In this document: piece after piece, positions 46,090-49,223 of the stretch | Layout of the letters: the number at the start of each line of letters is the position of its first letter | Position numbering within the stretch: the stretch's first letter is position 1 | Assembly (NCBI GenBank): GCA_039111635.1 | Contig: JBCAQO010000061.1 | Coordinates: 1-49,223 of the forward strand | DNA length: 49,223 nucleotides | Reading direction: 5' to 3' | DNA from: Heterobasidion occidentale | Taxonomy: Eukaryota; Basidiomycota; Agaricomycetes; Russulales; Bondarzewiaceae | Program-made: the position numbers and the translations under genes | Notes under the pieces: generated by a model | What the model saw: the letters and a program-made list of their open reading frames with translations, nothing else | What the model was told of the DNA's origin: nothing | The model's database searches: none

Positions 46090-48005
46090 ATGGGGTCTAC
46101 TATCTCCTGGAGATTTTTGGCCATAACGATCCTCTCAACTATGCCTGTAATTTCTGTTAATCTCAACCAGCTGTCAAAGCACCAGATCGTATTCGAAAGC
46201 CCTGCAGACCACGGCCCTGCATCCCTGCCTGTTCCCAATCCGACACATTCGTTCTGGCTTGATTCGTCTCCAGATGCCAATCCTCTGAGAAAGGAGGGGA
46301 GCGACGTCCCCCTCACTTCTGACGCCGACGTCTGCATCATCGGGTCCGGCATATCTGGCGTCTCCGCTGCTTATCACCTGTCCAAAGCTATCGAGGCCAA
46401 CCCAAAACTTGGTCCATTGAAGGCCGTGATATTGGAGGCGCGCGATTTTTGTTAGCTCTGCATGCTCAGATCATCTCTTAGTTCTCTTGTCTCACATGTC
46501 TGGAATGCAGGCTCAGGGGCGACCGGTGCGTGCCCAGCACTCGAGACGAGGTTGGAAGTAAAATCGCAATGATTGATCGTGTAATTTTATATAGGACGAA
46601 ATGGCGGCCATCTGGTCTCTAACACTTTCCTCGGATTCGGAGCCAACAAAGCCGCATGGGGCATCGAAGATGCCATCAGAGCCGTCGCGCTTGAGGACTA
46701 TACAGTGTCCCAGATCACCACATTGGTGAAGGCTTATAATCTGACTGACGCGGTGGACTTGGTCACAGGTGGACGTATCCACCTGCTCGTCACTCAGAAG
46801 GAAATCGAGGAAGCTCGTGCCGACTACATTGCTGCCAAAGATGCTGGTGTGGATGTATCTACCTCCGAGTGGTTGAGCCAGGAAGTTGTCAAGGAGGTTG
46901 GTTTTCGTGTTCGTTTGTCCATCTTATTTTCCATGATGATCCTGCTCGGATAGAGATACGGCGCCTCCTACCCCGGATACAAGCTACCGGGTCATAACCT
47001 CTGGCCATCGAAGCTCGTCACTCACCTGTTCTATCTCGCGAAGCGCGCTACGCCTTCATTCGACCTACGATTACACACGCGTACACCCGTCACCTCCATA
47101 TTGCCGAACGCGTTTACCCCGGACAGCGCCATACCGTCTCGCCGTTGGATCCTCCAGACCCCTCGCGGCTCTGTCTCGTGCTCGTACATGATCCATGCCA
47201 CGAACGCGTATGCTTCGCATCTCCTGCCTCACCTTACCGGTCCGCACGGCATCGTTCCCACCCGTGGTCAAATTATTGCTATCAGGGCAAACACTACGGC
47301 AGAGGAGCTGTCCAACTCTGGATGGACAGGGAACGAAGGTTTCGAGTACTGGTTCCCGCGTCCTCTTAAGGCTGAAGATAAAGATCAACACCCTCTGGTG
47401 ATCCTCGGTGGCGGGAGAGAGAACTCGAAAGACAGATTCGAGATTAACGAGACAGACGACTCAGTTGTGAACGAGGACGTCGGGAAAGCTCTGAGGGGCT
47501 TCCTTCCTGGCGTGTTTCCTGGTAAGTTTGCGGAAGGAAGAGAACCCGAAATGGAATGGGTGCGTCGCGCCACTTTGGACATCAGTGTTACATGTACTTA
47601 CGGCGAATGCCCTTGACTTCAGACAGGCATCATGGGATACACCAAAACGCACGATCCATTTGTAAGTCGCGTCCCCATCTACTGGATTGGTGGACCTTTG
47701 GATTGAATTACATCTGGATAATAGGTCGGTCCGTTGATCGATCCTGACAATCTTGATACGTCTGCCTATCAAGGCCAGTTTATCTCTGCTGGGTTCTCAG
47801 GGCATGGCATGCCGCGCACCTTCGCATGGTACGTGTGTTACTACTTAGGCTGCGCGTTTTTCGTATTTCGGTTCCTGACCTCCATACTCATGGCCGCTCC
47901 AGCGCTGAAGCGGTAGCAAGGATGATCGCCGCTGAGCTCTCCAATTCTCAGTGGGAGGTTCCCGATTGGCTCCCCAAACACTATCTCACCGCGAATAGGA
48001 GATGA
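46090..48005 (+). CDS. FAD-dependent oxidoreductase, DAO family
   Basis: Seven exons (46090-46450, 46511-46525, 46595-46896, 46954-47559, 47623-47661, 47725-47828, 47903-48005) encode 509 aa. The dinucleotide-binding motif is VCIIGSGISGVSAAYHL (GSGISG, 85-90). It is followed by SGATGRNGGHL, where the FAD-binding loop is built from a 15-nt exon. The C-terminal part has MGYTKTHDPFVGPL and QFISAGFSGHGMPRTF, typical of the DAO superfamily (glycine/sarcosine/D-amino-acid oxidase type). The substrate is unknown. Residues 1-20 (MGSTISWRFLAITILSTMPV) are hydrophobic and could be a signal or membrane anchor; a start at Met18 would remove it. It is divergent from HSP78. Upstream of the FAD motif is the WLDSSPDANPL segment seen in related fungal proteins. 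Confidence 0.93.
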
Positions 48006-48435
48006 GGAGGAGGGGTGCGGGAGAATTTTGGGAGAATTGAACGTTGCGGAGAGATCCTTGATCTATGCGGGGTTGCCGGAGCCCCATATCCGGGAGGAAG
48101 TCTCGATCATCGAATTTCTGACTTACGACTTGATAGTATACCACGAGCCGTCCAGTGGACTTGACAATGTTTAGAGTTTTTGATACCCGTCATTGGCGAT
48201 GCTTTCGTCGTTGCTCTCTGTTTTTCGATGTTGCTGTCCGTCTTTGAGGGGCTTCGCGAAGGCGCCTGGCGTAGTTACGTTTGGGCGCTTGATTCAGTCA
48301 GCCTTCTCACCTTTCACACCATGTCTGAACACAGTCGTCTGCAACAGCACATGAACAGCGATGGGGAAGAGGTATTTTTTTCGTGCAACGTGCTGTGACG
48401 TGGTTGTTCGCTGACCTCGATTGCCTTGTCCGAAG
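48006..48435. other. Promoter and 5' region of the RCC1-like gene
   Basis: No gene body is recognised. The start codon of the next gene must be here or just downstream. A candidate ATG at 48321 (MSEHSRLQQHMNSDGEE) precedes a possible donor, but its phase does not join cleanly to the first recognisable exon. Confidence 0.5.
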
Positions 48436-49205
48436 TCCTGATTGCTGGGGGCACAGATTGGTGCGTGACGTTCTACTTGACACATGTTGGAGGCCCTCCT
48501 CGACACGCGACCCCACCGTGTGTCGAGTGATTCGCTGAGATTCCGATAGCCTGACGCGCATTATCTCAACAGGCCAAAGCTCGGTCGCAAGGACAAGGGA
48601 GGCAAGGTGGAGGGAGCGATCCCAGAGTCAGTACTCATGCACGTTGCCGCACTCACTTTCGAGTCCTGACTGGGGCGGTCCCCATCCTCGCCTTCATTAC
48701 ATCTCGTTCTTGCTTTGCACGTACACAGCCACCCAGATCTCCTCGAGCCGCATATCCTGCGCTCCCTGAACAACGTCAAAATCGTCTCGATACACACTTC
48801 TTGCGTGGCGAGCCATTGCATCGCGCTCGACGTCCATGGCGCTGCGTGGCTGTTTGGGCGGAACCAACTTTCCGCGCTCGGCGTGTCTGGTGTCGATTTT
48901 GTCTCGGAAAACGCCCCGCTGAGAATCAGGCCCGTCGATCTAGGCGCTGCAGCCGGGACGAGGTTCGTATCCGCCGCATTGGGAAAAAACCACTCTATTC
49001 TCGTAGGCAGTGACGGTCGAGTGTGGACTGCTGGCGCCAATAATCTGGGCCAGGTGAGCAGGTTCGTTTGAGTGTCGTTCTGCAGGCATACTCAGGCACG
49101 ATATTCTTTTAGTGCGGGCATTCTACATGCCCTGAAGTTTCTTCGTTCAGGCTCGTGGACGGCCCATATCATGTTGCAACAAAGGAGCAGGAGCACGTCG
49201 TTTAA
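48436..49205 (+). CDS. RCC1-repeat protein, 5' part, start not resolved, frame ends early
   Basis: Recognisable exons: 48436-48460 (..VLIAGGTDW), 48573-48626 (PKLGRKDKGGKVEGAIP), 48729-49053 (HPDLLEPHILRSLNNVK, SHCIALDVHGAAWLFGRNQLSALGV, NHSILVGSDGRVWTAGANNLGQ) and 49113 on (CGHSTCPEVSSF..). The HxxxLxxxGxxWxxGxNxxxxLG pattern is that of RCC1/BLIP-II beta-propeller repeats. Such a protein normally needs 5-7 repeats, so most of it should lie beyond the window. However, the last exon reaches TAA at 49203-49205. The bases that follow would read KAA-, as the family predicts, if one T of the TTT run (49201-49203) were absent. A GTAATC just after could then be the next donor. So either the gene has a frameshift or the sequence has one extra T. 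Confidence 0.72.
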
Positions 49206-49223
49206 AGCAGCCGCGTAATCACT

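Overview
The window is nuclear DNA from a filamentous fungus, most likely a basidiomycete of the Agaricomycetes. Protein-coding genes are split by many short introns (mostly 45-90 bases, GT..AG ends). Exons can be very small (8-22 nt), and the genes are close together on both strands. Protein families also fit: a Zn2Cys6 regulator with the CPNGSLATGQGTR-type motif, a two-BTB/RCC1/ankyrin protein, fungal Hsp78 and a POM34-like protein. I could not place it to genus. All splice models were made by hand from reading frames and family motifs.

Layout. 1-10.3 kb is very GC-rich. It holds the 3' end of an unassigned small protein (+), a glycolipid-transfer-fold protein (-), a protein with four C2HC zinc modules each on its own exon (+), and a 940-aa Zn2Cys6 transcription factor (-). 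10.3-12.7 kb is empty. 12.7-14.5 kb carries an intact FAD monooxygenase (-). 14.5-16.8 kb is empty apart from a duplicated upstream block and a 240-bp hairpin element. 16.8-18.4 kb is an F-box/LRR-like protein (+). 21.5-23.6 kb is a MEF2/Rlm1-type MADS-box regulator (-) with a GC-AG intron and an apparent frameshift. 23.6-29.7 kb is gene-poor and holds a diverged tandem repeat. 29.7-31.5 kb is a decayed second copy of the FAD monooxygenase (-).

From 32.5 kb to the end the DNA is a compact housekeeping block. In order it holds TGS1 (-), a POM34-like nuclear pore protein (+), an APH-family phosphotransferase (+), an IBTK-like ankyrin/RCC1/BTB protein (+), mitochondrial HSP78 (-), a DAO-type FAD oxidoreductase (+) and the start of an RCC1-repeat protein (+). 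TGS1/POM34-like and HSP78/DAO are divergent pairs that share intergenic regions of 245 and 210 bases.

No CRISPR array, rRNA, convincing tRNA or full transposon was found. The most unusual items are the exon-per-module C2HC protein, the two monooxygenase copies (one intact, one broken) that share an upstream block, the hairpin element, the GLTP-fold protein with Arg at the usual Trp position, and the GC-AG intron inside the MADS box.
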